Source of the DNA: Hyperoodon ampullatus
Lineage: Eukaryota; Chordata; Mammalia; Artiodactyla; Ziphiidae
Direction: 5' to 3'
NCBI GenBank assembly: GCA_949752795.1
Contig: OX457058.1
Span: 162,195,353 to 162,259,352, forward strand
DNA length: 64,000 nucleotides
In this document: positions 1-11,592 of the stretch, one piece after another
How positions within the stretch are numbered: the first letter of the stretch is position 1
Layout: every line of letters begins with the position of its first letter
The notes under the pieces: model-generated
Told to the model about the DNA's origin: nothing
Seen by the model: only the letters and a program-made list of their open reading frames with translations
The model's database searches: none
Program-made: the position numbers and the translations under genes

Positions 1-844
1 AACATGTTGAAATAATAGAGTATGAAAGAACTTGAACATGTTTGGCATTAAGATATTTGAAATATAGTAAAGAATATGAATGAAATAATTAAATTAACCA
101 ATAGTTAATGTTATAGTAAAACTTAACACCCTATATTTTAGTTTGGACAGATCTTATTAATCCATATATCTTTTAAAAACTGGGGGATGACTAGCATATA
201 ACAGTGTTAGTTTGAGAGCATGGAGCAGGCCAAATCTAGATTCTCCTTTGTTCATACATTCTTTTCTAGCTACTGGCTTCTCTTCACAGGAAAACTCTTC
301 AAGAGCTGTGTTTCACTCCTATCTCTTTACTTGCTGACATAAAATCCTTACCCTGCAAGGATGGTCAGATGAATTAGCTTACCTGCTTCCCACTATCTCT
401 TTAACACACTCAAATAGGCTTTTGTCACTACTCTACTGAAAAGGCTTCTATCCACTGTTTACATTTTGCCAAATACCTGTTACATTCAAGGCAGGTAATC
501 ATTATCTCAAGCCATATTCTGACCTTAACTTTGAATTCAAAGATGTAGTATAAATGGTTTGCTGAGAAATAAAAACACTCTACCTCCTTTTGGATGACAT
601 TCTTTACAAACAGCCAGGGGAAGCATCAACAGTACATATTTGAGATCAAACTCTAAATGAAGACTCCCACCCCTACAGACCAAACACCATGAGAATGAAG
701 TTAGGAGAGCAAATATGTAATGTTTTTTTGTATTAAAAATGTAAAATATCTGTTAGTCAAAACTATAAAAGATTAAAATATAGGTAAACAATAAATTGGG
801 TATATAAAATATAGAGGCAGAGTGTTCATATTTGTATAAAGAGG
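1..844. other. AT-rich unique sequence, no gene seen
   Basis: No long open frame, RNA gene or confidently recognised repeat. The composition is AT-rich, with short A and T runs typical of mammalian intergenic or intronic DNA. Confidence 0.6.
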
Positions 845-1258
845 TCTTAGAAAGAAAAAAAGACCAAGTCTCAATAGGAGGATGGGCAGAGCATACGATG
901 AGCAATTCACACAGACAAAAGCAATACGAATGGTCCTTTTTCAGAGCCTCACTAATTTAAAAAGACAAAATAAATGTATAGGATGCCAAGGTTTACTTCT
1001 GACACTGGTAGTGATTTTAAACTTAAACTCCATGTAAAGAAGAGAGCATAGAAAGTGTTTTCTCTTTCATTGCAAATGGGAATGGAAAGTAGTAAAAACT
1101 TCATGCTGGGGAATTTGTAATATAAACCCCAAACTCTAAAATTATCCATTCCTTTTAACCTTGCAATTTCATTTCTGGAACTGTATCTTAAGTCAATGAA
1201 TTATAAGTGTACATGAGTAGAGAACTGAAAGAATGTTCATGGCAATCCATTTCTACAC
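845..1258 (+). mobile_element. Old L1 (L1M-type) ORF2 3' fragment
   Basis: The stretch around 1160-1255 reads like the old mammalian L1 segment encoding the ORF2 C terminus (a CTTTGACC...TTCTAGGAA-like block, then an 'actgaaagaatgttcatggcaa' equivalent). It is heavily diverged, has no open frame and no visible TSD. Orientation is inferred from the order of the matching blocks. The boundaries are approximate. Confidence 0.5.
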
Positions 1259-2039
1259 AGCTGTTGACCACCCAGGCCCCTTGGAATATTGAAGCCAACC
1301 ACCAGCTCAAGGCACAACCTGACCTATTGCACAGATGATCATTGCGTGCCTGGCACTGAAGCCTTGCCCTACACGGAAGGCAGGTGACCTAAGCTTGCCT
1401 GCTTCCTGCTGCCCACTGACACCATGGCCACCACACACGCTATCCCACAGCTGCCACCCTCTCTTACTGAACAGGAGGAAAATAAATGCCCAGTCCCGCA
1501 AAACAGCCATCAGGATTCCTTCTCATTCAGGTCACAGCTAAATTCTGTGAGACTAAGTTTTCCAGAGACTACTGAGGCTAAATTTTTCCTCACAAGCCTT
1601 GACAAAAGTGAAAGCCCATCTCATCATCCATACTCACCTGACTTTTAGCTCTGTGATGCATTGAGCACACTTTACATTGACTCATCCTCCCACACTTCCT
1701 TTTTTTTTCAAACCCTTTCATCTACTCTTTGGACAACTCACCACCTGACCAGAAAATTCCCCTATATCCCCAACCTCGACACTTCAACTAAAACTTACTC
1801 TCCCTGAATCTACACCATTTCTTTTGCGTTTTATCTATTGGAGTCTTGTGTATTCTGGATTGAAAGCCTATAAGTGGGTTCAGCGTCCTCTTTTTCTAGT
1901 CTAGGCATGTATCCTTTCCTTTTACATGGCCCTCTCTCCCTCCTCACTGGTCTCCTCTTCTGGCTCTGGTAAACTGTGCCTCATGCATTGCAATCTTTGT
2001 TATATGGCTGACTGTTTTGCTCTCTACCACAACTCTGGC
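1259..2039. other. Unassigned, moderately GC-rich then C/T-rich stretch
   Basis: Includes a locally GC-richer block (about 1265-1530) with short open frames on both strands (67-74 codons) and no recognisable protein. The C/T-rich part from about 1660 may be the diverged 5' extension of the L2 that follows, but I cannot align it with confidence. Confidence 0.4.
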
Positions 2040-3010
2040 TGTAGAATCACATGAGCAACATACCAACACTCTTGCTTCTCATGAACCCACCTCCTCTCCC
2101 ATGGGCTTTCCCTCCTTTTAAGTTGCCTACTGGAACTCAACATGACTTGAGATGGCTCCAAGTCTGCAATCCCAACTTTCTGGCTAATGCTACATTTCTG
2201 CTGACCATGTTCCTTGGGCCTCTTGTCTGCAGACCACTCCACATTCTCCTGTCCATCAGCCCCTGTTGGGTCACTTCTCTCCACACCCAGGGTCATTCCA
2301 ATCCTTCTCTTACAAGTTGCCTAAATCCTCTGACCTCTCTGGCCCTTCCTTATACATGCCTGGAAAAACTCCCATCCTAGATGAATTAAACTTTGACTCC
2401 TTTGGGTCAATTCCAGGCTGTGGAGTTGAGGCAGAGGAAACCTCACAAGGCAGCATCTGGATACTTCTATAAAATCAGTGTCCAAACTCAAATCGGTTTC
2501 CCCACTGCTTACAAATCTACCATGTTTCCCATCAGCTCTCTCTCTCTCAACACTGATGACTTTAAACTTTTCCCCCATCCTTTAAAAACCTCATCTACCT
2601 CCCAACATTCATCAGGTGAGCTTGCAACTTACTTTGCAACAATATAGAATTTTTAAAAAGGCAACTGCTTTGACTTCTGTACTAAAATGTCCAAACCTGC
2701 CCACATGTACTCTCCTTCTATCTTCATCTGCTCTTCAGTGGAAGTTTGTCTCCTATTCTACAAGGTCAGCCCCCTGCTGTGGATACTCTGTATCACATCC
2801 CCCCTCCCCCTGCCACCTCTCAGGAAATGTAGCCTAAGGATTATTCCCATAGTAAACTCATGATTACTTCCTCTGTGTGCTCACTAACTCCTCTCATCAG
2901 CAACTAGACACATGCAAATCTCTGCCTTCTTTAGAAAGTGCAAAAACTAACCCCATTCCTTCAACCTTGTATCCTCTCCTCTACCATCTTCTCTACTGCT
3001 CCCTTCACAG
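2040..3010 (+). mobile_element. L2 LINE (CR1 clade) fragment, 5' part
   Basis: C/T-rich sequence whose blocks follow the order of the mammalian L2 reverse-transcriptase region. Examples are the 'ctcctattctacaaggtcag' block near 2750 and the block at 2960-3010 that precedes the motif encoding YRPISLL-like residues. It is strongly decayed, and the short open frames in it (60-109 codons) are not functional. The element is interrupted by the MIR at 3011 and resumes after it. L2 was active before the eutherian radiation. Confidence 0.6.
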
Positions 3011-3290
3011 GGCAGTAGAGGCAGTTTTGTGTGTTAAGTGTGAGTTCTGGAATCAGATTAACTTGGAATCGAATTCTGATTTTGCCATTTACTCTGTGAG
3101 TGACCTGGAGTAATAACTTCTCTGAAACTTCTCTGAGCCTCCATTTTCCCATCTCTAAAAGAACATACACATGGTTCCTGCTTCATAGGGATACTACAGG
3201 GGTTAAATAAAGCAGCAGCCATAAAGCACCAAGACAACTGTCTGAGATCCAGCCAATGCTTTAAATATTATTTATAATTGTTATTTATAG
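3011..3290 (+). mobile_element. MIR SINE (tRNA-derived), inserted into L2
   Basis: Follows MIR in order: a tRNA-like 5' part, the conserved core ('gattttgccatttactctg', 'ctctgagcctccattttccc'), 'cttcatagggatactacagg' and a TTATT-rich 3' end. Near full length (about 280 bp, against a consensus of about 260). It splits a decayed L2 whose sequence continues on the far side. Confidence 0.85.
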
Positions 3291-3580
3291 CCAAATTTCC
3301 AGAAATAGTTGAGTGCCCTTGCTCTCTCTGTGTCCTTACACCTCTTTTGCACCTCAGTGAACTACATTCTATATTCCACACCAACACTCAAATAAATTCT
3401 TTAGATTGCTAGTGACCTTCAATTCCCTCCATTCAGTGAGTACTTTTCAGCTTTCATCTAATTTGATTTCTCAGAAGCCTTGAAAAAATTACTTAAAAAA
3501 AAAATATTTCCTTGTCTTGTCCCCCATGATCCCTAACTCTAGCTGATCCTTCTCAGTGTCTCTTACCAGACAGGGGAATA
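3291..3580 (+). mobile_element. L2 LINE fragment, continuation after MIR
   Basis: Continues the L2 of 2040-3010. Blocks matching the L2 RT region ('tgtccttacacctcttttgc', 'gattgctagtgaccttcaat') occur in the expected order. It is decayed and non-coding. The continuation on both sides dates the MIR insertion after the L2. Confidence 0.55.
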
Positions 3581-3849
3581 TTATTTAAAATATGATTTTT
3601 ATCTCCCTTCCATATCAAGAACTTATAGTTTTATAAAATAATTATTATTACAGGCCTAAAATTTATAGGATATTGAGTTCCTCTTTTTAGGTATAAAATG
3701 AAATCCCTATACCATCACTTGAAGCATAGTTTTAAACAGTAATAGATTATTAAATTATTGATTAAAATTTCAAACCATACAAAAAGTTAAAGAAAAAATA
3801 GACCAACTACCTAAAGACCTTAGTCCCCAACATAAATGTAATCAGCTTA

Positions 3850-3850
<1 letters not shown>

Positions 3851-3896
<46 letters not shown>
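3851..3896. repeat. (TG)23 microsatellite
   Basis: 46 uninterrupted bases of TG dinucleotide. A perfect tract of this length is expected to be polymorphic. Confidence 0.98.
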
Positions 3897-3899
<3 letters not shown>

Positions 3900-4097
3900 T
3901 CATAAACAAAACAAAAAACATCAAGAAATTTCTTAGGGAAAAATGTCTGGATCAGAGGTACTCAACTGACAAGCTGTCTAGATTCTGAGGCATAAGGCTT
4001 AAAGCCAGATACTAGGTAAACAGCATCTTTTTAGGACACAGCTTCTTACTTGGTGAGGACCTGGACACATTTTGCAGTCGGGTGGGCCCGAAGTGTT

Positions 4098-4531
4098 TCA
4101 CTGGTATAAAGCTGCCCAACAAATGATTCCAAAATGTAGTGGCCCCAAACACCACACATGTATTTTCTCAAAATGCCATGGGTTGACAACCTGGGCTGTG
4201 CTCAGTTCAGCAGATCCCCTGCTGGTCTCACCAGGGGTCCCTTATATGGGGGAAACCTTCAAGAAGCTCTCCTGGGATGCGATGGTAAGAAATAGCCTCA
4301 CTCACATGGTAGGTGTTGGTGCTGTACATCAACGTGGCCTCCACACTGTTTGTCATCCTAAAGGAGATTAGCCTTGGTTTCAACATGTGAAGGGAGGAGG
4401 AAATCAAGAGAGTGAGACCAGAAGATGCAACATTTCACAAGACAAGGCTGAGAAGTCACATCATTATCTGCAGTGTTCTGTTGGTTATAATAGCAAGTCA
4501 CAAGTCCAGACCAGATTCATGGAGAATAAAA
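4098..4531 (-). mobile_element. MLT1-like MaLR LTR, part 1 (split by L1)
   Basis: On the plus strand it reads 'aacaaatgattccaaaatgt', 'tgggctgtgctcagttcagc', 'gcctcactcacatggtagg' and '...tataatagcaagtcacaag'. These are the ordered blocks of an old MaLR-type LTR in reverse orientation. The element continues at 5247 ('cctcttgacgggagaagcaa') after an inserted L1, so the two halves were once contiguous. No coding capacity. The subfamily is not determined; MLT1J/K-like is my best guess. Confidence 0.6.
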
Positions 4532-5246
4532 AAATCCATCCATCCTAAAGAAGGTATGGTACAGGGCTTCCCTGGTGGCACAGTGGTTGGGGGTCCGCCT
4601 GCCAATGCAGGGAACACAGGTTTGTGCCCCGGTCCAGGAGGATCCCACATGCCGCAGAGTAGCTGGACCCGTGAGCCATGGCCGCTGAGCCTGCGCGACC
4701 GGAGCCTGTGCTCCGCAACGAGGGAGGCCGCGTACCGCAAAAAAAAAGAAGGTATGGTACATTTATACAGTGGAATACTACTCAGCCAAAAAAAAAAGAA
4801 TGAAATAATGCCATTTGCAGCAACATGGATGAAACTAGAGATTATCATACTAAGTGAAGTAAGTCAAACAAAGACAAATACCATACATTATCACTTATAT
4901 GTGGAATCTAAACTGTAATAAATGAACTTATCAATGAAACAGAAACAAACTCACAGATATAGAGAACAGACTTGTGGTTGCCAAGGGAGAGGAGGGGAGG
5001 GATGGATTGGGAGTTTGGAATTAGCAGATGCAAACTATTATTTAAAGGATAAATAAATAACAAGGTCCTACTGTATAGAAAAGGGAAATATATTCAGTGT
5101 CCTGTGATAAACCATAATGGAAAAAAATACATATATATGTATATATATGTGTGTATAACTGAACACTTTGCCGTACAGCAGAAACTAACACAGTTGTGAA
5201 TCAACTATACTTCAAAAAAATATTTTCTTTTTAAATCCATCCATCC
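4532..5246 (+). mobile_element. 5'-truncated L1 insertion with TSD
   Basis: 3' end of a cetartiodactyl-type L1: the last ORF2 codons (an MEYYSAI-like block near 4770, then the 'aacatggatgaaactagaga' region), followed by the 3' UTR ending 'aatcaactatacttcaaaaa'. The TSD aaatccatccatcc is perfect at 4532-4545 and 5233-5246. The L1 body begins at 4546 and ends near 5232, and is itself split by a CHR SINE at 4563. It is a dead copy. The 168-codon open frame spanning 4412-4918 is a chance join of LTR, L1 and SINE sequence. Confidence 0.92.
4563..4747 (+). mobile_element. CHR SINE inside the L1
   Basis: Cetacean tRNA-derived SINE with the GGCTTCCCTGGTGGC start, the GAGCCATGGCCGCTGAGCC core and a short A tail. 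The TSD aaagaaggtatggtac (16 bp, perfect) lies at 4547-4562 and 4745-4760. The TSD falls inside L1 sequence, so the SINE is younger than the L1. The internal RNA polymerase III promoter of this family lies in the 5' tRNA-like half. Confidence 0.96.
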
Positions 5247-5343
5247 GCCTCTTGACGGGAGAAGCAACAAGTCACAGTGCAAACGAATGTGCCAACAAGG
5301 ATGGGAAGAATCGCTGTGGCCATATTTTCAAACAATCTATCTC
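5247..5343 (-). mobile_element. MLT1-like MaLR LTR, part 2
   Basis: Continues the LTR of 4098-4531 after the L1 insertion, with the blocks 'gaagcaacaagtcacagtgc', 'ggatgggaagaat' and 'caaacaatctat'. The last block is the reverse complement of the LTR's 5' end. Decayed and non-coding. Confidence 0.6.
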
Positions 5344-7148
5344 AATACCATTTCTTGGAGTAATGTTTTTAAAAGTGTAAAATAAGTTGTAAAAAATTAC
5401 AAAGGAAATCAATTATAGAGTCATCCAATTATCAAACTATTAAAAAAGCACTAAATTTTTGATATGGTAATATGAGTTCTTTATTTTTACCATTAGGAAT
5501 ATAACATCTAGAGTTTAATAACTACCATAATTTCAAATTAGTAATGAGCATTATTATATTTTGAGATATCTGCAATAACCATAATGAAGTTTCTTCTTTA
5601 ACTATGATATTTTTATTGGTAACAAACTCCTCTTATGGTTTGTTTCCTACATTCATACTTGAGGGAAATGCAAACTTTCATCCAGAGGTTAGAGAAAATA
5701 AAGCTGTGAGTTTTCTCTCATCTATAATGCATGACCCCCTGACATCCGAAGACCCAGGTGACACAGACTGCTACAGGTATGCGGCTTGTATATGTGTCCT
5801 GACATTGGGAAATATAACCCGAATGCACTCAGCTCTTTCATCTTCAGGATCCACACCCAAACCCTTCAGTTCTGCATCTGCCAAATACTACTCGGATGTT
5901 CATGACATGTCAGGCTCTATGTGCCTTAATCTGGAGCTCCGGGAATAGAGTGATGAACTGAACAGGAAAGGTCTCTGCTCTGGGAGAGCACATACCTTAG
6001 TGAGTTTTATCTTATCATGAATAAATGAATTGCCCCAGCTGTTAAATCTACCATTTAAGGGCCAGTTACAGTGAAGGATTTTTTTTTTTTTTTTTGGTAC
6101 CATAACTAAGTGCTTCACACATTACCTAGTACAAACCCTGTTGTACTTGACAGATGTTAGAAAAGTACCTCTCGAATGACTGGAGGGCTGTTTTTTATGC
6201 CCTAGTAGTAATAATACCAAAACTTCAGAAAACATTCCTGTAGACCTTTTTCCCTCTCGCACTAAAATTATTCAAATTATTTCTCTCTATGATGTCTTGA
6301 TCAGCAATAAAAACAAACAAGATAAGTATGTCAAGTGGTAAAAGTTTATCTGAGCAGAGATGTCCTCATGAATACCTTGGGGTTAAACACAATGTAAGCA
6401 CACCTTTTAATGATGATCCTGTGTGTATATCCAAAGGAGATTATTTTAATGGGTGCTGTGAGCACAATGCTGGTCATGAAGCCAATTTTTAAATCACTAT
6501 CGAATATAGGACTGCAACTGTTAAAATAGTAATTTTCTGTAAGGCAGTTTCTGTGTTCACCATAAAATAGCACTGGCTTGATCTTGATAGAAGATGAAAT
6601 TTGATTTTCATCCAAAGAGACTATAAGTAGTAGCATACTCACTCTCAGCAGATTCCTGCACTTGACTTCGTTCCTACACACTGCTCCTAGAGAGTAATGG
6701 TAGGAAGGTTGTTTTTATGTTTTTAATTAGTCTTGGTTCTTTCTCATAAGAGAGTAAAGCACATCTTTTTGTGTACGGGCTCACCCAAAATTTTGTACTA
6801 TTGTTAAAAGCTTGACAACTCTTCAAGGTAAATAGAGAGAACATGCAGGATATTAGAGTAGACAGCCTTCGTTATCTCTCGATTACATAGTTAATCCCAT
6901 CACTTAATTCAGGCTTGATTATCCTCCTGATGGACCACCTTCCTTTTATTACAATCCATTTGTCTTCTCCTAGATTTATTATCTTTTCTACAGTACTTCT
7001 TCTAGATGCCATGGTACACCGCTCTATTTAAACCCCTATTAACACAATACACTGAATGTTGCCACTATCTTTCCACCACTCACAAAATAGATATTTCTCT
7101 ATTTTGACTCAATTCTGTATCTTCCTTTTGCTATGTCTTGAGTCATAA

Positions 7149-7149
<1 letters not shown>
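5344..7149. other. AT-rich sequence, no gene or clear repeat
   Basis: Contains open frames of 114 (5604-5948, plus) and 111 codons (6346-6681, minus). Neither shows a recognisable motif, nor does either have flanking splice signals or codon bias I would trust. A T run lies at about 6077-6095. I see no supported feature. Confidence 0.5.
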
Positions 7150-7153
<4 letters not shown>

Positions 7154-7193
<40 letters not shown>

Positions 7194-7289
7194 CGTGTGT
7201 GTATATATGTGTATATTATATATATATATTATATAACAATTATATATGTGTATATATGAACTTACATATACATATATATATATATATAA
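7154..7289. repeat. Compound (TA)n / TG-interrupted microsatellite
   Basis: About 19 TA units to 7190, then GTGCGTGTGTGTATATATGTG-type mixed TA/TG sequence, and a second TA run to about 7289. The mixed middle part suggests repeated slippage and point mutation in an old tract. Confidence 0.95.
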
Positions 7290-7329
7290 AACAGTCTGGA
7301 CTGTGACCTCTACACATATATGGGCCCCA

Positions 7330-9070
7330 GTTCTTGCTGAATCTTCAATGTGTCTTCGCAGTCCTTTCCTTTTTCATTCTCCCCAGCATATATACTGAGC
7401 ATGTATCAATATCATGCTTATCAAAGCCACCGTGCTTCCCATTTAAACACCTCTCCTATATCACAGACAAAACAGAAATATTTAATCAGAACTCCCTTCA
7501 CATTGCTATGCTGAAGCCGTTACAAATGTATCAGTATCTATTTCCTCTTTACTCCTTTCATGGTATACCTGAGGGTTACGATCACATTCCTTTTCTAATC
7601 TCTTCACTTTTGAGCCAGATTTACACGATAGATCTTCAGACTTTCCTGAGACCTCCTTCCATTATTGATTCCATCTTTTCTATATTTGCAATTGTTCCCT
7701 TACAACAGGAAGATCACCCCTTATCCCATAACTAGAATAATTCCCTGTCCTATTAGAAAAAAAAGTAAAAGAAAAATGAAAACATAAGGTTTGTGTATTT
7801 TCTAGTCCTTTCTTCAGCTTTCTTTTCACGTCCAAGCTTCCAGAAGGTGTGATCCATCCTCTCTGTATCTGGTTTCTTGCCTCTTAAATCAGTCCTCCAC
7901 CTGTTGTAAACCAGTTCCTGTCCTATGTCCCCCATTATTCCATTCAAACCACTCTTGCTAATGTAACCAACAAGTTCATAATTCTCAGCTCCACACGACA
8001 CTTTTCAGTCTCTTCTTCTTTAACCTGTCTGCCACCATTAGGTACTATTAACCCTGTTCATCCCGAGATTCTCTCCCATCTTGTCTGAGGTGCTCATATC
8101 CCCCTCTAGATTGGTATAGAATCTGTGGATTCTATACTTATCTATCTGGTCTTTCCATCTCATTCTCTTCCCTGAGCCCCTCTTTCTCTGTTCACTTATT
8201 AAATGTAGTTTTACCCCCTTCGCTCGTCTTGTGTCTTCCCTTGAATTCATGATCCCACTCAAGCCTGTGGCTTCCACACCCACCTGATGTTGCCAGATTC
8301 CAAATAAATTTCTCCCATTCACATCTCTTTCTTGGGCTGCCTACTGCTTACTTTACAGTGGATATGGTAAAGAAACCTCAATATCATCATATCCAAATGG
8401 AACACATTACCTTTCCTCTCCTTCCAATATGTACACCAGGAACTAAATTATTCCTCCACCTCTATCCCTGTATTACCCACAACAAGGCATGTTATGATTT
8501 GGCTGTGCTTTTATTCCCAAACAGGACCCTTCCTCCTTTTTCCTTTCTTCCACCTCATCTTCTTATCCACCCCTGTCACTTCTTTAGCTCAACTCCATCA
8601 TCTCCTGCTTAGATTAGACAGACATTAGTGCCCCAGGTCTGATGTGTAATTTCTGATTTCACTTAGTGCTATTCTCTCACACAATAGCCTACACTTCAGC
8701 CCTTCCAACATAAAGATCACATCCTTATATGCCTTTCCCCCTGTACTTTACCACACTGTTTTGTCTGTCTAGAATCACGTTCCCATTATTTTCCACTACT
8801 CAGTCCTCTGGGAGTTACTTATTTATCCTTCTAGGCTCCTTACTGAAGACTTCCTGTGTGTCACTGGGCAGAATTAGGCACCTAAAATGTAAAAAGATGA
8901 CTTTAATATATGGCTTTTGGGATCTCTTATTGATTTCATACTATCACCCCCACTAAGCTATAAGCTAAATTAGAGAAGAAGCTATGTTTTATTAACTTCC
9001 TTTTTTCCAACACCTAGCACAATGCCTGAGCCATATTAGATACCTATGAATGAATGAATGAATGAATTTG
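7330..9070 (+). mobile_element. L2 LINE fragments through the 3' end
   Basis: Long C/T-rich L2-derived stretch. Around 7940-8080 it follows the L2 RT region. From about 8480 it follows the ORF2 C terminus and 3' UTR, ending with the L2 signature 'cctagcacaatgcctgagcc' and a GAATGAATGAATGAATGAATT tail (about 9049-9067). It is strongly decayed, and the 133-codon frame at 7334-7735 has no RT motifs. The region may consist of more than one L2 copy. Confidence 0.6.
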
Positions 9071-9079
9071 GGGGCATTA

Positions 9080-9829
9080 CCATTTGTGTGTTCCAAAAAG
9101 GCCAACAGCACCAAACGTGGCCCTTAACACAAAAAGCAAGTAGAGAGAAGGTGGGATTATAAAATTCCAGATTCCCTATAGGACATGTTCTTGTATGTTA
9201 CCAGAGTCCTAAAGCTCTAGATAGAAGGTGACTGGGTGACAGTCAAACCTTGAACAATAAGATGATTAAAAGAACTGAATAAATGATTTTCAAATTGTTT
9301 TCTCAAGATATTGGACACTGACACAGCCACTATTCTTAGTCTGAGGGTCTGTCCTTTTAAATTAGAGAAGGCATGCGGTATGCATGCTCCATTTCAAAGA
9401 TGGAGAAAGTGAGGAAGCAATTACTAAGTACTGGTAAGTTTATGAGCAATTTTGACCTTTAAGTTGTAACATTAGCTCTTTCCCTCTCACTCCAAAAAGC
9501 ATTTCCCAATGTAAGTGAGGCTAGGGTTACTATATATTAAAATCATTTTTCATTCAGTCCAATTTATGAATACATAAACCATTCACAAACATCAATACTT
9601 TATTATTAGCAGCACTTTGTGACTATACTCCTCCACTGATTAAAATGTACCTGTGTGTCTTGACAGTAAAGTTGGAAACCATTCCATTAGACTATGGATT
9701 GGCTCACCAAATATATTTCCTTTACTGGCAACCTTCAAAATTTTAAAGAATCAAAAAGGATTTATTTGCTTTAGTATTCAGTTACATTCGTGCCATCAGT
9801 AAGTATGTATTTCTCAAAAAATAGTCTTT
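9080..9829. other. AT-rich sequence, nothing supported
   Basis: No open frame above 60 codons of note and no repeat I can place. Ordinary AT-rich background. Confidence 0.5.
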
Positions 9830-10090
9830 TAATGCAAGATGGTATCTTGGATTGGATCCTTAACAGAACAAGGGTATAAAAGTGGAAAAACTGTGGAAAT
9901 CTGAATAAAGTGTATAGGTTAGATAGTACTATCATACCAATGTTAATTTCTTAGTTTTGAGAAATATACCATGGTTATGCAAGATGTTACATTAGGGAAC
10001 CCTGAGTAAGTGGCATGCGGGAACTCTGTATTATCTTTGCAACTCTCTGTAAATCAAAAATTATTGGAAAATAAAAAAAGTTAAAAAAAA
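9830..10090 (+). mobile_element. Old L1 3' UTR end (L1MB/MA-like)
   Basis: Matches the terminal part of mid-age mammalian L1 3' UTRs: 'aatttcttagttttgagaaa', '...ccatggttatgcaagatg', 'gggaactctgtattatcttt' and 'gcaactctctgtaaatc', ending 'attggaaaataaaaaaagtt' plus an A-rich tail. Only the 3' end is present (5'-truncated). No TSD was identified. Confidence 0.7.
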
Positions 10091-11350
10091 TATTACCTCA
10101 TTCTTACAGAGATCCTTATTTGGAATTATTCTTACCATGAAAAAGCAACTTAATTGGTTCCCAGACTCATTACATATTTATCATCTGAAAACATGCAGTG
10201 AGCACAACAGCAAAGAACCTACACTAGTGAATTCCCAGCAGAGATCGTCATCACGCCCTATAATAAGTAAACACAAGCTTACAGCTGTTCGAATGTTACT
10301 GCCTGGACATTACAGAGAAAGGGAATGAAGTGCCAGGACATAAAATTGATTTTTTACTCCTTCTTCTAGATAATAATGTCTAACATCTATCTTACTTTTA
10401 AGATCAAGGCCAGGAACTAAGACTAGAGGGAAATAATTCAAAATCAATATTATGCATTATCCCTTAGCCACATATGATTTATGCTAAAGTTAATACTATA
10501 GATACAGGATAGAGCTAGTCATATCAATGTAGAATTATTTTTCAAGATTAGAGCTGAAGATCATTTCCATGTCCCAAGGTTATGTTTTTGCTGCATTAAA
10601 AGGTGAGTGCATATGTACACATGTGTGGGGAGAGGGGCGTAATGTGCTACAGATTAGCCCAGACCAAAACAGAATATAGGAGATGTGAAAAATGGTTTTG
10701 TTTTGTTTCATATAACTCACTGGGTGCAAATAGTGAAGATCAGAATCTAGAGGACACATAAGCAGCATCAGGTATTCATATTTTCATTTAATGAGCATGC
10801 ATTAAACACCTACTGTGTGCTTAGAGGAGGCTATTAAAAAATAAATCTAATATTGCAAGGTACAAAAATCTACAGAACAGTAGACTGAAATAATGATCTA
10901 TTTTTTCTTTCCTTTATATAATATATAAATTCTCACTGACATTGGTAAGACTTAAGAAATAATAGAGAGTGGAAAATTTCACTTTATTTCCATTTATGCC
11001 CTATCCTTAGCAGAATCTTCTCAGTTTACATGCAGTTACATGATTCACAGCCTTAATGTGGGCACAGTGGCATCAGGAAGTATTAGGAATGCTTGTGTCA
11101 GATCCTTCATCTTAAACTGATGTGATTCTTCTCAGCATGCTTGCATTTTAGATGGGAAATAACACAACAGTAATGTTTAGAGTGAGGTTTAGAATTTTTG
11201 AACACCAAATGAGCTTTCTATATTCAAAGACAGAAATGAAACCCATTCTCAGTATCACAGTTTGTAAATTCGCAGAAAACTGACTATAAGTTGTGGTCTT
11301 GAAGTTTGTATTTCAATTAAAATGCAAACCTAAAATTCTGAATAAGAACT
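10091..11350. other. Unassigned AT-rich sequence with a small L2-like scrap
   Basis: A short piece at about 10785-10830 ('aaacacctactgtgtgctta') looks like the reversed 3' end of L2. Otherwise no gene, RNA or repeat is supported. Confidence 0.4.
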
Positions 11351-11592
11351 TCTAACGTTCACTGAACACTTACTACACATGAGGCACTGTGCTACGGGCT
11401 CCTGTACTTCTCACGAGAATATTAGGCCATAAAAACCGGTATTAGCACCCCATTCATTAGGTGAAATACCACGTCTTCGGGAGGTAAAAAAATGACTCAA
11501 AATTAAACAGTTAGTCAGTGGTGATCCGTGGTTCAAACTCAGACTGTCTGAGTCCAGAGTCCACAGCCTAATCACCCCTCTGAACAACGCTG
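11351..11592 (-). mobile_element. MIR SINE
   Basis: Reverse-oriented MIR: 'cactgaacacttactacaca', 'gaggcactgtgctacgggct', the middle region near 11440, 'tggttcaaactcagactgtc' and 'gagtccagagtccacagcc'. Near full length and diverged. Confidence 0.82.

Noticed and set aside
4412..4918. 168-codon open frame
   Set aside because: Runs through the MLT1-like LTR, the L1 fragment and the CHR SINE, whose insertions are younger than one another; a chance join.
5604..5948. 114-codon plus frame in unique sequence
   Set aside because: Opens at a non-recognised context, without motif, homolog or splice sites that I can see.
7154..7289. Possible CRISPR-like or satellite array
   Set aside because: A dinucleotide microsatellite; there are no spaced repeats of 20-40 bp anywhere in the window, and the genome is mammalian.
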